A stretch of 58,941 nucleotides of DNA from Haloferax denitrificans ATCC 35960 (GTDB lineage: Archaea > Halobacteriota > Halobacteria > Halobacteriales > Haloferacaceae), in NCBI RefSeq assembly GCF_000337795.1, contig NZ_AOLP01000015.1:1-58941 (forward strand), written 5' to 3'. This document shows positions 49,462 to 56,925 of the stretch, piece after piece (positions within the stretch are counted from its first letter, which is position 1; the number at the start of each line of letters is the position of its first letter). Under the pieces are notes generated by a model. It had not been told where the DNA came from. It saw nothing but the letters and a program-made list of their open reading frames with translations, and searched no databases. The translations under genes and the position numbers were made by a program.

Positions 49462-50124
49462 ATGCGGGGCGAAAACTCCGAACCGACGCCGCTGTCGGCG
49501 GGTGGCTACGAGCGACTGCGACGGGCGACAGAGACGTACCGCGAGGACCTCGTGCTTCGTCTCGGCGCGGAAGTCGGTCTCACGCCGGCCGAGATGAGCC
49601 AGTTCGAACCCGCACACGTGACCCAGCGGCGACGCGGGGGAACAGAGCTCTGCTTCCTCGCCGTCCCGACCGACGGGCGGGAGGCGTACCTGCCGGACGG
49701 GGTCGAACACGACCTGCGGAAGTACGTCACGTCGACCGGCATCGACGAGACGGAGCGAGTGCTTCCGGTCACGCCGCGGCGTCTCCAGATGCTCGTGGCG
49801 TCGGTCGGAACGCGGGCCGCCGAAACGACCGGCCGCGAGGAGTTGGCGGAGGTTTCGACCCGCGACCTGCGTCGGCACTTCGCCCGAACGATGCTCGCCG
49901 ACGGCGTCCCGCCGAGCGTCGTCATGCGAATCGGCGGATGGGACCGAATCGAGAGTCTCGCCCCGCTCCTCGACGACCCGAGCGACGGCGAGGTGTTCGA
50001 TGCGCTCTCGCCGGCCCCCGTCGACGGCGGCGGGGCGGCGGGCGTGCCGGCGGCGGCGAGGCTGACCGACTGCGTCGGGTCGTCGAGACCGCCCGAAGCG
50101 TCGGGTCGGCGCTCTCGGCGGTGA
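49462..50124 (+). CDS. Bat-type regulator, N-terminal half (frameshifted gene)
   Basis: Residues 1 to about 195 form a tyrosine-recombinase-like domain as found at the N-terminus of some haloarchaeal bacterio-opsin-activator (Bat) proteins: VLRLGAEVGLTPAEMSQFEP near 30, VSTRDLRRHFARTMLADGVPP near 133 and VVMRIGGWDRIESLAPLL near 155. It probably binds DNA or is structural; the active-site Tyr is not present. After about 50030 the frame changes from acidic, protein-like sequence to Ser/Arg-rich nonsense ending at 50124, while the matching continuation is found in another frame from about 50052. The intact gene would be one protein of about 590 residues. Confidence 0.6.
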   Translation: MRGENSEPTPLSAGGYERLRRATETYREDLVLRLGAEVGLTPAEMSQFEPAHVTQRRRGGTELCFLAVPTDGREAYLPDGVEHDLRKYVTSTGIDETERVLPVTPRRLQMLVASVGTRAAETTGREELAEVSTRDLRRHFARTMLADGVPPSVVMRIGGWDRIESLAPLLDDPSDGEVFDALSPAPVDGGGAAGVPAAARLTDCVGSSRPPEASGRRSRR

Positions 50125-51236
50125 ACACCCGAAACGAGGTCGAACAGGCGGTCTGTGACGGACTCGCCGAGTCTGACCAGTACCGTTTCGCTTGGGTCGA
50201 GTCGGGCGAAACCGACGCGCGAGCGTCGCTCACCGCCGCCGGCGTCGACGAGGGAGCGCTCGAAGCGGTCCGTCAGTCACTCGCCGGTCGGGGCGCGGAT
50301 TTCACTCGACGCGCGTGCGACGCCCGCGACGTCCAGACGGCGCGTCTCGACTCGCTCCCGAATTCGGAACCCGGGCCGCTCGCCGTCGTTCCGCTGGTAC
50401 ACGGCGAAACCGCCTACGGCGCGCTCTACGTCGCCCTCGACGCCGAGGAGGTCGCCGACCCCGAGGCGGCCGTCCTGGTGACGCTGGGTCGCCACGTCGG
50501 GCAGGCAATCGCCGCCGCCGAGCGCCGGAAGCTACTGCTGGCCGACACGGTCGTTCAACTGGAGTTCAAATCCTCGGACGAGCGGGACGTGCTCGTTCGA
50601 CTCTCCGCCGACCTCGGCTGTTCGATTCGGCTCCGCGGCGTCGTCCCCATCGAAGGACGGTCTCTGCTGTGTTTCCTCACCGTCCGGGAGGCGACGACGG
50701 ACGCGGTGTTCGACGAGTTGCAGACGGCGGCCGACGTCGAGCACATCCGCCTGATTCGGGACCGAGGGACGGAGTCGCTCCTCGAAGTCGCGCTCTCGGC
50801 GGGGTCGACGATTACGTCGCTCACCTCCTACGACGGCACCGTCTCGCGGTTCGTCGCGGAGGACGGCGTCGCCCGTTTCGTCGGCGAGTTCTCGAACGAA
50901 ACGCCACTGCGAGACGTGATGGCCGACCTGACCGACGCCTACCCCGACACCGAACTCGTCGCGAAACAGGAAGTCGAACGGCCCACGCGAAACACCGCCG
51001 ACTTCCGGGCGTCGCTCGTTGCGCGACTCACCGACAAGCAACAGTCCGTCCTGCGAGCGGCCTACCTCGCCGGCTATTTCGAGTGGCCCCGCGGCAGTAC
51101 CGCCGAGGACCTCGCCGATTCGATAGATATCTCGTCGCCGACGCTCCACCAGCACCTCCGGACCGCACAGCAGAAGCTCATGACCGCGTTCTTCGACGAC
51201 GACTCCGACGAACGCGCTTCGAGCCTAAACCCTTAG
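50052..51236 (+). CDS. Bat-type regulator, C-terminal half: GAF-like, bacterio-opsin activator and HTH-10 domains
   Basis: From about 50052 the third frame encodes about 394 residues continuing the preceding gene after a one-base shift in a GGC-rich stretch. A GAF domain (about the first 150, with DRLRRVVETARSVGSALSAVN and GETAYGALYVALD) is followed by the bacterio-opsin-activator domain (EFKSSDERDVLVRLSADLGC to VERPTRNTADF). The C-terminal HTH-10 contains LTDKQQSVLRAAYLAGYFEWPRGSTAEDLADSIDISSPTLHQHLRTAQQKL in pattern. Lying between two acetyl-CoA synthetases it is the likely activator of acetate genes. No strong start codon is near, but GTG at 50121 could restart translation. Start given here is the approximate frame junction. 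Confidence 0.6.
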   Translation, partial: GGEADRLRRVVETARSVGSALSAVNTRNEVEQAVCDGLAESDQYRFAWVESGETDARASLTAAGVDEGALEAVRQSLAGRGADFTRRACDARDVQTARLDSLPNSEPGPLAVVPLVHGETAYGALYVALDAEEVADPEAAVLVTLGRHVGQAIAAAERRKLLLADTVVQLEFKSSDERDVLVRLSADLGCSIRLRGVVPIEGRSLLCFLTVREATTDAVFDELQTAADVEHIRLIRDRGTESLLEVALSAGSTITSLTSYDGTVSRFVAEDGVARFVGEFSNETPLRDVMADLTDAYPDTELVAKQEVERPTRNTADFRASLVARLTDKQQSVLRAAYLAGYFEWPRGSTAEDLADSIDISSPTLHQHLRTAQQKLMTAFFDDDSDERASSLNP

Positions 51237-51238
51237 GC
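51223..51238. terminator. Hairpin GCCTAA-ACCC-TTAGGC across the stop codon
   Basis: A perfect 6-bp inverted repeat with a four-base loop covers the TAG at 51234-51236 of the Bat-type gene. It could end the transcript or be a regulator site for the A/T-rich promoter region that follows. Confidence 0.4.
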
Positions 51239-51354
51239 GTGCGACGCCTTGACACACAATCGTTCATTATTGATTGGAAATTTACTAAATAATTCCGTCA
51301 GTAGCCAATTCTCTCCAAGTCCGGCTCTGAAGCCTGTGAAAACCCTCAATGACT

Positions 51355-51405
51355 ATTATGCATAATCGTTGTGTTATTTTTCGATAATTAGTTACCTTAC
51401 TTATG
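51355..51405 (+). promoter_or_regulatory. Promoter of acetyl-CoA synthetase 2 with palindrome ATTATGCATAAT
   Basis: The 198-base gap 51237-51434 is strikingly A/T-rich. A perfect 12-bp palindrome (51355-51366) lies about 70-80 bases before the ATG at 51435. The stretch GATAATTAG and TTACTTATG (about 51382-51405) gives TATA candidates 30-50 bases before the start. Confidence 0.5.
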
Positions 51406-51434
51406 CCCCTTGTCGAGACTCGTTAGCACGTACT

Positions 51435-53429
51435 ATGGCACAGGGTGACGCTGAACTGGAGGCACGGCTGGCAGAACAAGACGAGTTCGAACCCTCCGAG
51501 GAGTTCGTCGCGCAGGCGAACGTCTCGGACCCCGATATCTACGACGAGTTCGAGGAGAACTGGCCCGACTGTTGGGAGCGGGCCGCCGAGATGCTCGACT
51601 GGGACGAAGCGTACGACGAGGTGCTGGACGACTCGAACCCGCCGTTCTACGAGTGGTTTACGGGTGGCGAACTGAACGCCTGTTACAACTGCGTAGACCG
51701 CCACGTCGAAAACGGGGACAAGAACCGCGTCGCCATCAAGTGGGAAGGCGAACACGGTGAGACGCGGACGTACACGTATCAGGACCTCTACCGCGAGGTC
51801 AACGAGTTCGCGGCCGCGCTCCGCGCGCAGGGCGTCGAAGAAGACGACGTGGTGACGCTCTACATGCCGATGATTCCGGAACTGCCCATCGCCATGCTGG
51901 CCTGCGCCCGCATCGGCGCACCCCACAACGTCGTCTTCGCGGGCTTCTCGGCCGACGCGCTGGCGACGCGGATGAACGCCGCGGACTCGCGGTTCCTCGT
52001 CACCTGCGACGGCTACTACCGCCGCGGCGACCCGCTCGACCACCTCGACAAAGCTAACGAGGGTCTCGACGGCGTCGACCACGGCGTCGACGCGACCGTC
52101 GTCGTCGACCGCCTCGGCGACGACGGCTTCGGCCACGACCTGAAGGGCAACCAGCACGACTGGGACGACCTCCTCGACGCCCAGAGCGGCGAGCGCGTCG
52201 CGCCGGTCGAACGCGACGCCGAGGACATGCTGTTCCTGATGTACACGTCGGGGACGACGGGCCAGCCGAAGGGCGTCAAACACACCACCGGCGGCTATCT
52301 CTCCTACGCGACGTGGACTTCCCACGCCGTTCTCGACATCGAGAAGGAAGACACCTACTGGTGTTCGGCCGACATCGGCTGGATTACGGGTCATTCGTAC
52401 ATCGTCTACGGGCCGCTCGCGCTCGGCTCGACGACGGTGATGTACGAGGGGACGCCCGACTTCCCCAACCGCGACCGGATGTGGGAACTCGTCGAGAAGT
52501 ACGCGGTCGACATCTTCTACACCGCGCCGACGGCGATTCGCGCGTTCATGAAGTGGGGCAGTAAGTTCCCCGAATCGCGGGACCTGTCGAGCCTGCGCCT
52601 GCTCGGGACGGTCGGCGAGCCCATCAACCCCCGCGCGTGGAAGTGGTACTACGAACACATCGGCAACGAGGACTGCCCCATCGTCGACACGTGGTGGCAG
52701 ACCGAGACCGGCGGGATGATGGTGACGACCCTACCGGGCGTCAAGAACATGAAGCCCGGCTCCGCCGGGCCGCCACTGCCGGGTATCGACGCCCAAATCG
52801 TCGACACCAACGGCGACGAAGTGGAACCCGGCCGAGCGGGCTATCTCACGGTGAACAAGCCGTGGCCGGGGATGCTCCGGACGCTCTACAACAACGACGA
52901 GCGCTACGTCTCCGAGTACTGGGCGGAGTACTCCGACACCGACAGCGACGACCCCGACGACTGGGTCTACTTCCCCGAGGACGGCGCGAAAGTGGACGAA
53001 GACGGCTACATCACCGTGCTCGGTCGCGTCGACGACGTTCTCAACGTCTCGGGCCACCGCCTCGGGACGATGGAAATCGAGTCGGCCATCGTCGGCGTCG
53101 AGGGCGTCGCCGAAGCCGCCGTCGTCGGCGGCAACCACGAGGTGAAAGGCGAGGCCGTCTACGCCTACGTCATCACCGAAGACGGGTACGAGGAGGGTGC
53201 AGACCTTCGCGCGCGTATCATCGAGGGCGTCGAGGACGCTATCGGCCCCATCGCCAGACCCGAACAGGTCGTGTTCACGCCCGAACTGCCGAAGACGCGC
53301 TCGGGCAAAATCATGCGCCGCCTGCTCGAAGACGTGGCGAACGGCGCGGAACTGGGTGACACCTCGACGCTCCGAAACCCCGAAGTCGTCGAGGAAATCG
53401 CGGCGAAGGTCCGCGCACAGAGCGACTGA
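51435..53429 (+). CDS. acs: Acetyl-CoA synthetase (AMP-forming), copy 2
   Basis: The start is the ATG at 51435 (664 residues). Canonical motifs: YTSGTTGQPKGVKHT near 272, YGPLALGSTTVMYEGTPDF, VDTWWQTETGGMM, a YFPEDGAKVDEDGYITVLGRVDDVLNVSGHR hinge region in pattern, and KTRSGKIMRR with the Lys that is acetylated to switch off Acs. It converts acetate, ATP and CoA to acetyl-CoA, AMP and pyrophosphate. It is followed at 53481 by the symporter small subunit, large subunit and UspA in one direction, forming an acetate uptake and activation unit. The strong A/T-rich promoter and the Bat-type gene upstream suggest substrate-dependent induction. Confidence 0.9.
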   Translation: MAQGDAELEARLAEQDEFEPSEEFVAQANVSDPDIYDEFEENWPDCWERAAEMLDWDEAYDEVLDDSNPPFYEWFTGGELNACYNCVDRHVENGDKNRVAIKWEGEHGETRTYTYQDLYREVNEFAAALRAQGVEEDDVVTLYMPMIPELPIAMLACARIGAPHNVVFAGFSADALATRMNAADSRFLVTCDGYYRRGDPLDHLDKANEGLDGVDHGVDATVVVDRLGDDGFGHDLKGNQHDWDDLLDAQSGERVAPVERDAEDMLFLMYTSGTTGQPKGVKHTTGGYLSYATWTSHAVLDIEKEDTYWCSADIGWITGHSYIVYGPLALGSTTVMYEGTPDFPNRDRMWELVEKYAVDIFYTAPTAIRAFMKWGSKFPESRDLSSLRLLGTVGEPINPRAWKWYYEHIGNEDCPIVDTWWQTETGGMMVTTLPGVKNMKPGSAGPPLPGIDAQIVDTNGDEVEPGRAGYLTVNKPWPGMLRTLYNNDERYVSEYWAEYSDTDSDDPDDWVYFPEDGAKVDEDGYITVLGRVDDVLNVSGHRLGTMEIESAIVGVEGVAEAAVVGGNHEVKGEAVYAYVITEDGYEEGADLRARIIEGVEDAIGPIARPEQVVFTPELPKTRSGKIMRRLLEDVANGAELGDTSTLRNPEVVEEIAAKVRAQSD

Positions 53430-53480
53430 ACGGCCCCAATCGGCCGAGCGTATCGAGTGTAATCATCAGCCGACGAATCT

Positions 53481-53918
53481 ATGTCAAGCCAAACCACCGA
53501 GTCAGAAATCGACTCACACGCACCGAACGCCGACCGGAGCACAGCTTCCGACCACGAGGAGATAGACTACCTCTCGCGGGAGGTGAACCTGCTGAAACCG
53601 AGCACCCCGTTCATGCGAGACCACCTGAAAGTAATCTGGACCGGTTTCGTCGCGTGGGCGCTTCTCACGTTCGGCCCGCCGGTTCTCACCTACCTCGCAC
53701 CGGCGACGATGACCGCGGAGCTTCCGGTCATCGGCTTCCCGGCGCACTACTTCCTCGTCGCCGTGTTGTCGCCGACCAGTTCGCTCGTGCTCGCGTTCGT
53801 CTACTCGCGCAAGCGCGACCAACTCGACAAGCGGTACGGCATCGACCACGCGGCGTCGACGTCGCGCTCGACGGGCGAGAGTGAGGCCGCCGTCGCCGAC
53901 GGAGGGCGCGTCGAATGA
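53481..53918 (+). CDS. DUF4212 protein, small subunit of a sodium/solute symporter
   Basis: 145 residues. A polar, acidic N-terminus of about 45 residues leads to two hydrophobic helices (about 53-75 and 88-108) with WTGFVAWALLTFGPPVLTYLAP and FPAHYFLVAVLSPTSSLVLAFVYSRKRDQLDKRYGI in pattern, the hallmark of DUF4212. Such proteins are encoded directly before a large SSS-family subunit and are thought to be its partner. The stop overlaps the next start by four bases. It lies about 50 bases after acs copy 2. Confidence 0.86.
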   Translation: MSSQTTESEIDSHAPNADRSTASDHEEIDYLSREVNLLKPSTPFMRDHLKVIWTGFVAWALLTFGPPVLTYLAPATMTAELPVIGFPAHYFLVAVLSPTSSLVLAFVYSRKRDQLDKRYGIDHAASTSRSTGESEAAVADGGRVE

Positions 53919-55564
53919 CGCCGAGCGTGTTCCTCCAGTCGGGCGACCTGCTTCCCGAGGCGCTCAACATCTCGTTCAAACTCGTGCCGGCCGTCATGGT
54001 CGTCGGGATGTTGGCCCTGTTTCTCGCCATCGGCTACGTGTTCAAAGTCGCCGACACCGAGGGAATGTGGGTCGCCGGCCGGTCGATTGGAAACGTCGAA
54101 AACGGGATGGCCATCGGCGCGAACTGGATGTCGGCGGCGTCGTATCTCGGACTGGCGGGGTTGGTCGCCCTCGCGGGCTTCTACGGGCTCGCGTTCATCA
54201 TCGGCTGGACGGCTGGCTACTTCGTCCTCCTTATCTTCCTTGCCGCGCAGATGCGTCGGTTCGGGAAGTACACCGCACCCGACTTCGTCGGCGACCGATT
54301 CAACTCCGACACGGCGCGGGCGATCGGCGCGCTGACGACCATCCTCATCGGATTCGTCTACTCGGTCGGACAGGCCCGCGGGATGGGCCTCGTCGGACTG
54401 TACGTCTTCGGGACCGACTACGTCACGATGGTCATCGTCATGATGGCGATTACCGTGGGCTATCTGACCATCTCCGGCATGATGGGCGCGACGAAGAACA
54501 TGGCCGTCCAGTACGTCATCCTCATCATCGCGTTCCTGACGGCCGTCTACGTCGTCGGATTCACCGGCGGCTACTCGACCGTCCTCCCGCAGATCGAGTA
54601 CGGCCAGCTCATCGGTGAACTGTCCGCGGAGTTCTCCGAACCGTTCGCCAACGCGGGGTTCTACCTCTGGATTGCCACGGCGTTCTCGCTCATCTTCGGG
54701 ACCTGCGGCCTCCCGCACGTGTTGGTGCGGTTCTACACGGTCGAAAACGAGAAGACGGCGCGGCAGTCGACCGTCTGGGGGCTGTTTTTCATCCTGCTCC
54801 TGTACTGGAGCGCCCCGGCGCTGGCGGCGTTCGGCGTCGACCTCTACGACGCCTCCCAGTACGGCCCGACGTTCGCGGCCAACGGCGGCATGAGCGGCGG
54901 TGAGGGCGACCTCATCGTGGTGCTCGCGGCACAGCTTTCGAACCTGCCGACGTGGTTCGTCGGCCTCGTGGCCGCCGGCGGCATCGCCGCCGCCATCGCG
55001 ACGACGGCGGGACTGTTCATCACCGCCTCGTCCGCCGTCTCCCACGACATCTACACGAACATCATCAACCCCGACGCGACCCAGCGCCAGCAGGTGTTCG
55101 TCGGTCGGGCGACCATCGTGGCGCTCGGCGTCATCGTGACGATAACCGCGTTCGACCCGCCGGCGCTCGTCGGCGAACTGGTCGCGCTCGCGTTCTCGCT
55201 TGCGGCCATCGTGCTGTTCCCGATGTTCTTCCTCGGTCTCTGGTGGGAGAACACCAACCGTCAGGGCGCGCTTGCGGGCATGAGCGTCGGCCTCACGCTC
55301 TGGGTCGCCGCGGTGGTCAACGACCTCATCTTCCACTTCAGCGACGCCTTCGCCGAGTTCGTGCCGGCCATCGGCGCGGCGCTCGTCGGTACGCCGCTGG
55401 TGTTCGTCGTCACCATCGCCGTCTCGATGGCGACGGACGAACCGCCCGAGCGAATCAAGAAGATGGTCAGGCAGTGTCACAGCCCGGAACCGATGGGCCA
55501 GCAACAGTCCGCAGAAGACGTCGTCATGAGCGCCGACGGGGGCCAGTCCCCCGCGGACGACTAA
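53915..55564 (+). CDS. Sodium/solute symporter (SSS family, acetate/organic acid type)
   Basis: 549 residues, about thirteen helices. Family segments: MWVAGRSIGNVENGMAIGANWMSAASYLG near 50, GKYTAPDFVGDRF near 112, YSVGQARGMGLVG near 150 and ITASSAVSHDIYTNII near 365. This corresponds to the VC_2705-type symporters close to acetate permease ActP. Na+ or H+ driven uptake of acetate or a related short acid is likely because the gene follows acetyl-CoA synthetase. It is coupled to the DUF4212 gene by an ATGA overlap and followed by uspA after three bases. Confidence 0.88.
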   Translation: MTPSVFLQSGDLLPEALNISFKLVPAVMVVGMLALFLAIGYVFKVADTEGMWVAGRSIGNVENGMAIGANWMSAASYLGLAGLVALAGFYGLAFIIGWTAGYFVLLIFLAAQMRRFGKYTAPDFVGDRFNSDTARAIGALTTILIGFVYSVGQARGMGLVGLYVFGTDYVTMVIVMMAITVGYLTISGMMGATKNMAVQYVILIIAFLTAVYVVGFTGGYSTVLPQIEYGQLIGELSAEFSEPFANAGFYLWIATAFSLIFGTCGLPHVLVRFYTVENEKTARQSTVWGLFFILLLYWSAPALAAFGVDLYDASQYGPTFAANGGMSGGEGDLIVVLAAQLSNLPTWFVGLVAAGGIAAAIATTAGLFITASSAVSHDIYTNIINPDATQRQQVFVGRATIVALGVIVTITAFDPPALVGELVALAFSLAAIVLFPMFFLGLWWENTNRQGALAGMSVGLTLWVAAVVNDLIFHFSDAFAEFVPAIGAALVGTPLVFVVTIAVSMATDEPPERIKKMVRQCHSPEPMGQQQSAEDVVMSADGGQSPADD

Positions 55565-55567
55565 CCA

Positions 55568-56056
55568 ATGTACGAACACATCCTCGTTCCGACTGACGGA
55601 AGCGACGCGGCGGAGTACGCCGTCGAACAGGCGGTCGACCTCGCCTCGAAGTACGGCGCGACGGTCCACGCGCTGTACGTCGTCGACGTCGACGCCACCA
55701 GCTACTCGCTTGGGACAGAGCAGGTCGACCGCATCCGGCAGGGCCGCCTCGACGATATGCCCGAAGTGAAGCAGGCGGCCGACAAGGCCACGGGCTACGT
55801 CGCCGACGCCGCCGCCGAACACGGGCTGGCCGTCCGCGAACACGTCGTCGCGGGCGAACCGGCGCGCGCCATCAGGAAGTTCGTCGAGGACAACGACATC
55901 GACCTCGTCGTGATGGGCTCGCACGGTCGCTCCGGTCTCTCCCGGGTCGTCCTCGGGAGCGTGACCGAACGCGTTCTGCGGCGGACGCGGCTCCCGGTGC
56001 TCGTCGTCGACGTCCACGAAAAGGACGCGGAAACAGAAGCGGAAGCGGAAGCGTAA
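55568..56056 (+). CDS. Universal stress protein (UspA family)
   Basis: 162 residues. Opens MYEHILVPTDGSDAAEYAVEQAV and has the ATP-binding loop VVMGSHGRSGLSRVVLGSVTERVL (G-2x-G-9x-G-S) near 115-135, so it should bind ATP. The C-terminus adds a short Glu/Ala repeat tail. It follows the symporter by three bases and is clearly in the same operon. UspA partners of symporters are thought to modulate transport or signal energy state. Confidence 0.88.
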   Translation: MYEHILVPTDGSDAAEYAVEQAVDLASKYGATVHALYVVDVDATSYSLGTEQVDRIRQGRLDDMPEVKQAADKATGYVADAAAEHGLAVREHVVAGEPARAIRKFVEDNDIDLVVMGSHGRSGLSRVVLGSVTERVLRRTRLPVLVVDVHEKDAETEAEAEA

Positions 56057-56124
56057 CCGATGTACGACACGACCCACGCGAGGACGAGCACTCGACCCGC
56101 GACTCCCGACGGGGTGGACCGCCG

Positions 56125-56340
56125 ATGAGCCTCGCGGAGACGATTCGCACCCACGTGCGCGAGCACCGCTCGGGCATGCTGACCGACCTGCTTTTCGCCC
56201 TCGTGTGGGTGACGGTCGTTTCGGTCCTGTTCGACGTTCTCGACGGGCCGCAGTGGGCGTTCTACCTCTGTCTGGGTGCCGGCGTCGTCGCGTACTTCGG
56301 CTTCTTCGCATCGGTCGAAGCCGCGCGCGAACAGCGCTGA
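56125..56340 (+). CDS. Small two-helix membrane protein
   Basis: 71 residues with two hydrophobic helices (about 19-38 and 43-62) and a charged cytoplasmic tail ending AAREQR. No family was recognised. It lies 68 bases after uspA in the same direction and may be the last gene of the acetate symporter operon. Confidence 0.6.
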   Translation: MSLAETIRTHVREHRSGMLTDLLFALVWVTVVSVLFDVLDGPQWAFYLCLGAGVVAYFGFFASVEAAREQR

Positions 56341-56412
56341 CCCCGGACTCACCCCCGGACTATTTTCTCGTCCTGACTCGGAGCGGTTGCCGATTCCCGG
56401 TCGCCGGCGCGG

Positions 56413-56856
56413 TTACTCGTTCGTCGCCGTCGGTGACGGCGGGTCAGACGTCGTCAACGCCGCGCCGACCTTCGCGCCCGCTTCGCCGAGGAGCGCCGAC
56501 AGGCCGAACCCGAGTAGGCCGACCGTCGCGACCCCGCCGAGCACCATCAGCCAGCCCGCGCCGACGAACCACGTCGGGCCGGACAGCCCGCTTGCGAACG
56601 CGAGCACGTCGAACAGCACCCACAGGATGGGAAGGCCGCCGACGAGTCCCGTCTGGACGCCGACGCCGGTCGCCGTTCCGTGCCGTCGCTTCGCCACCGC
56701 GCCGACGACGAGTCCGGCGAAGAACACCGCGGTCAGCGACATCGCCGACCGCCCGTCCAGATAGCTCCACGAGACGAACGCCGCCGCGACGAGGCCACCG
56801 ACGAGGCTGTACCGCCGCCGCCACGAGAGGCCGGTCGGCGGGCGAAATCCGGTCAT
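56413..56856 (-). CDS. Small membrane protein, DUF5518-like
   Basis: 147 residues with about four hydrophobic helices (near 17-33, 38-54, 64-86, 98-124) and short basic loops (RRRYS, KRRHG). Gly/Ala-rich packing and length fit DUF5518-type haloarchaeal membrane proteins, though the match is by general appearance only. No partner gene is close; the convergent gene ends at 56340. Confidence 0.55.
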   Translation of the reverse strand: MTGFRPPTGLSWRRRYSLVGGLVAAAFVSWSYLDGRSAMSLTAVFFAGLVVGAVAKRRHGTATGVGVQTGLVGGLPILWVLFDVLAFASGLSGPTWFVGAGWLMVLGGVATVGLLGFGLSALLGEAGAKVGAALTTSDPPSPTATNE

Positions 56857-56925
56857 ACGTCTGTTCGTGTCTCCCAGCTAATAGCTCTGTTCACGAACCG
56901 CCGAAAAAATCGGGACGCTTCGGGG

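Noticed and set aside
49938-50051. Independent start for the second Bat-type frame at the ATG at 49938
   Set aside because: The first part of that frame is Arg/Gly-rich and overlaps good coding sequence of the N-terminal half. The protein-like sequence starts only near 50052.
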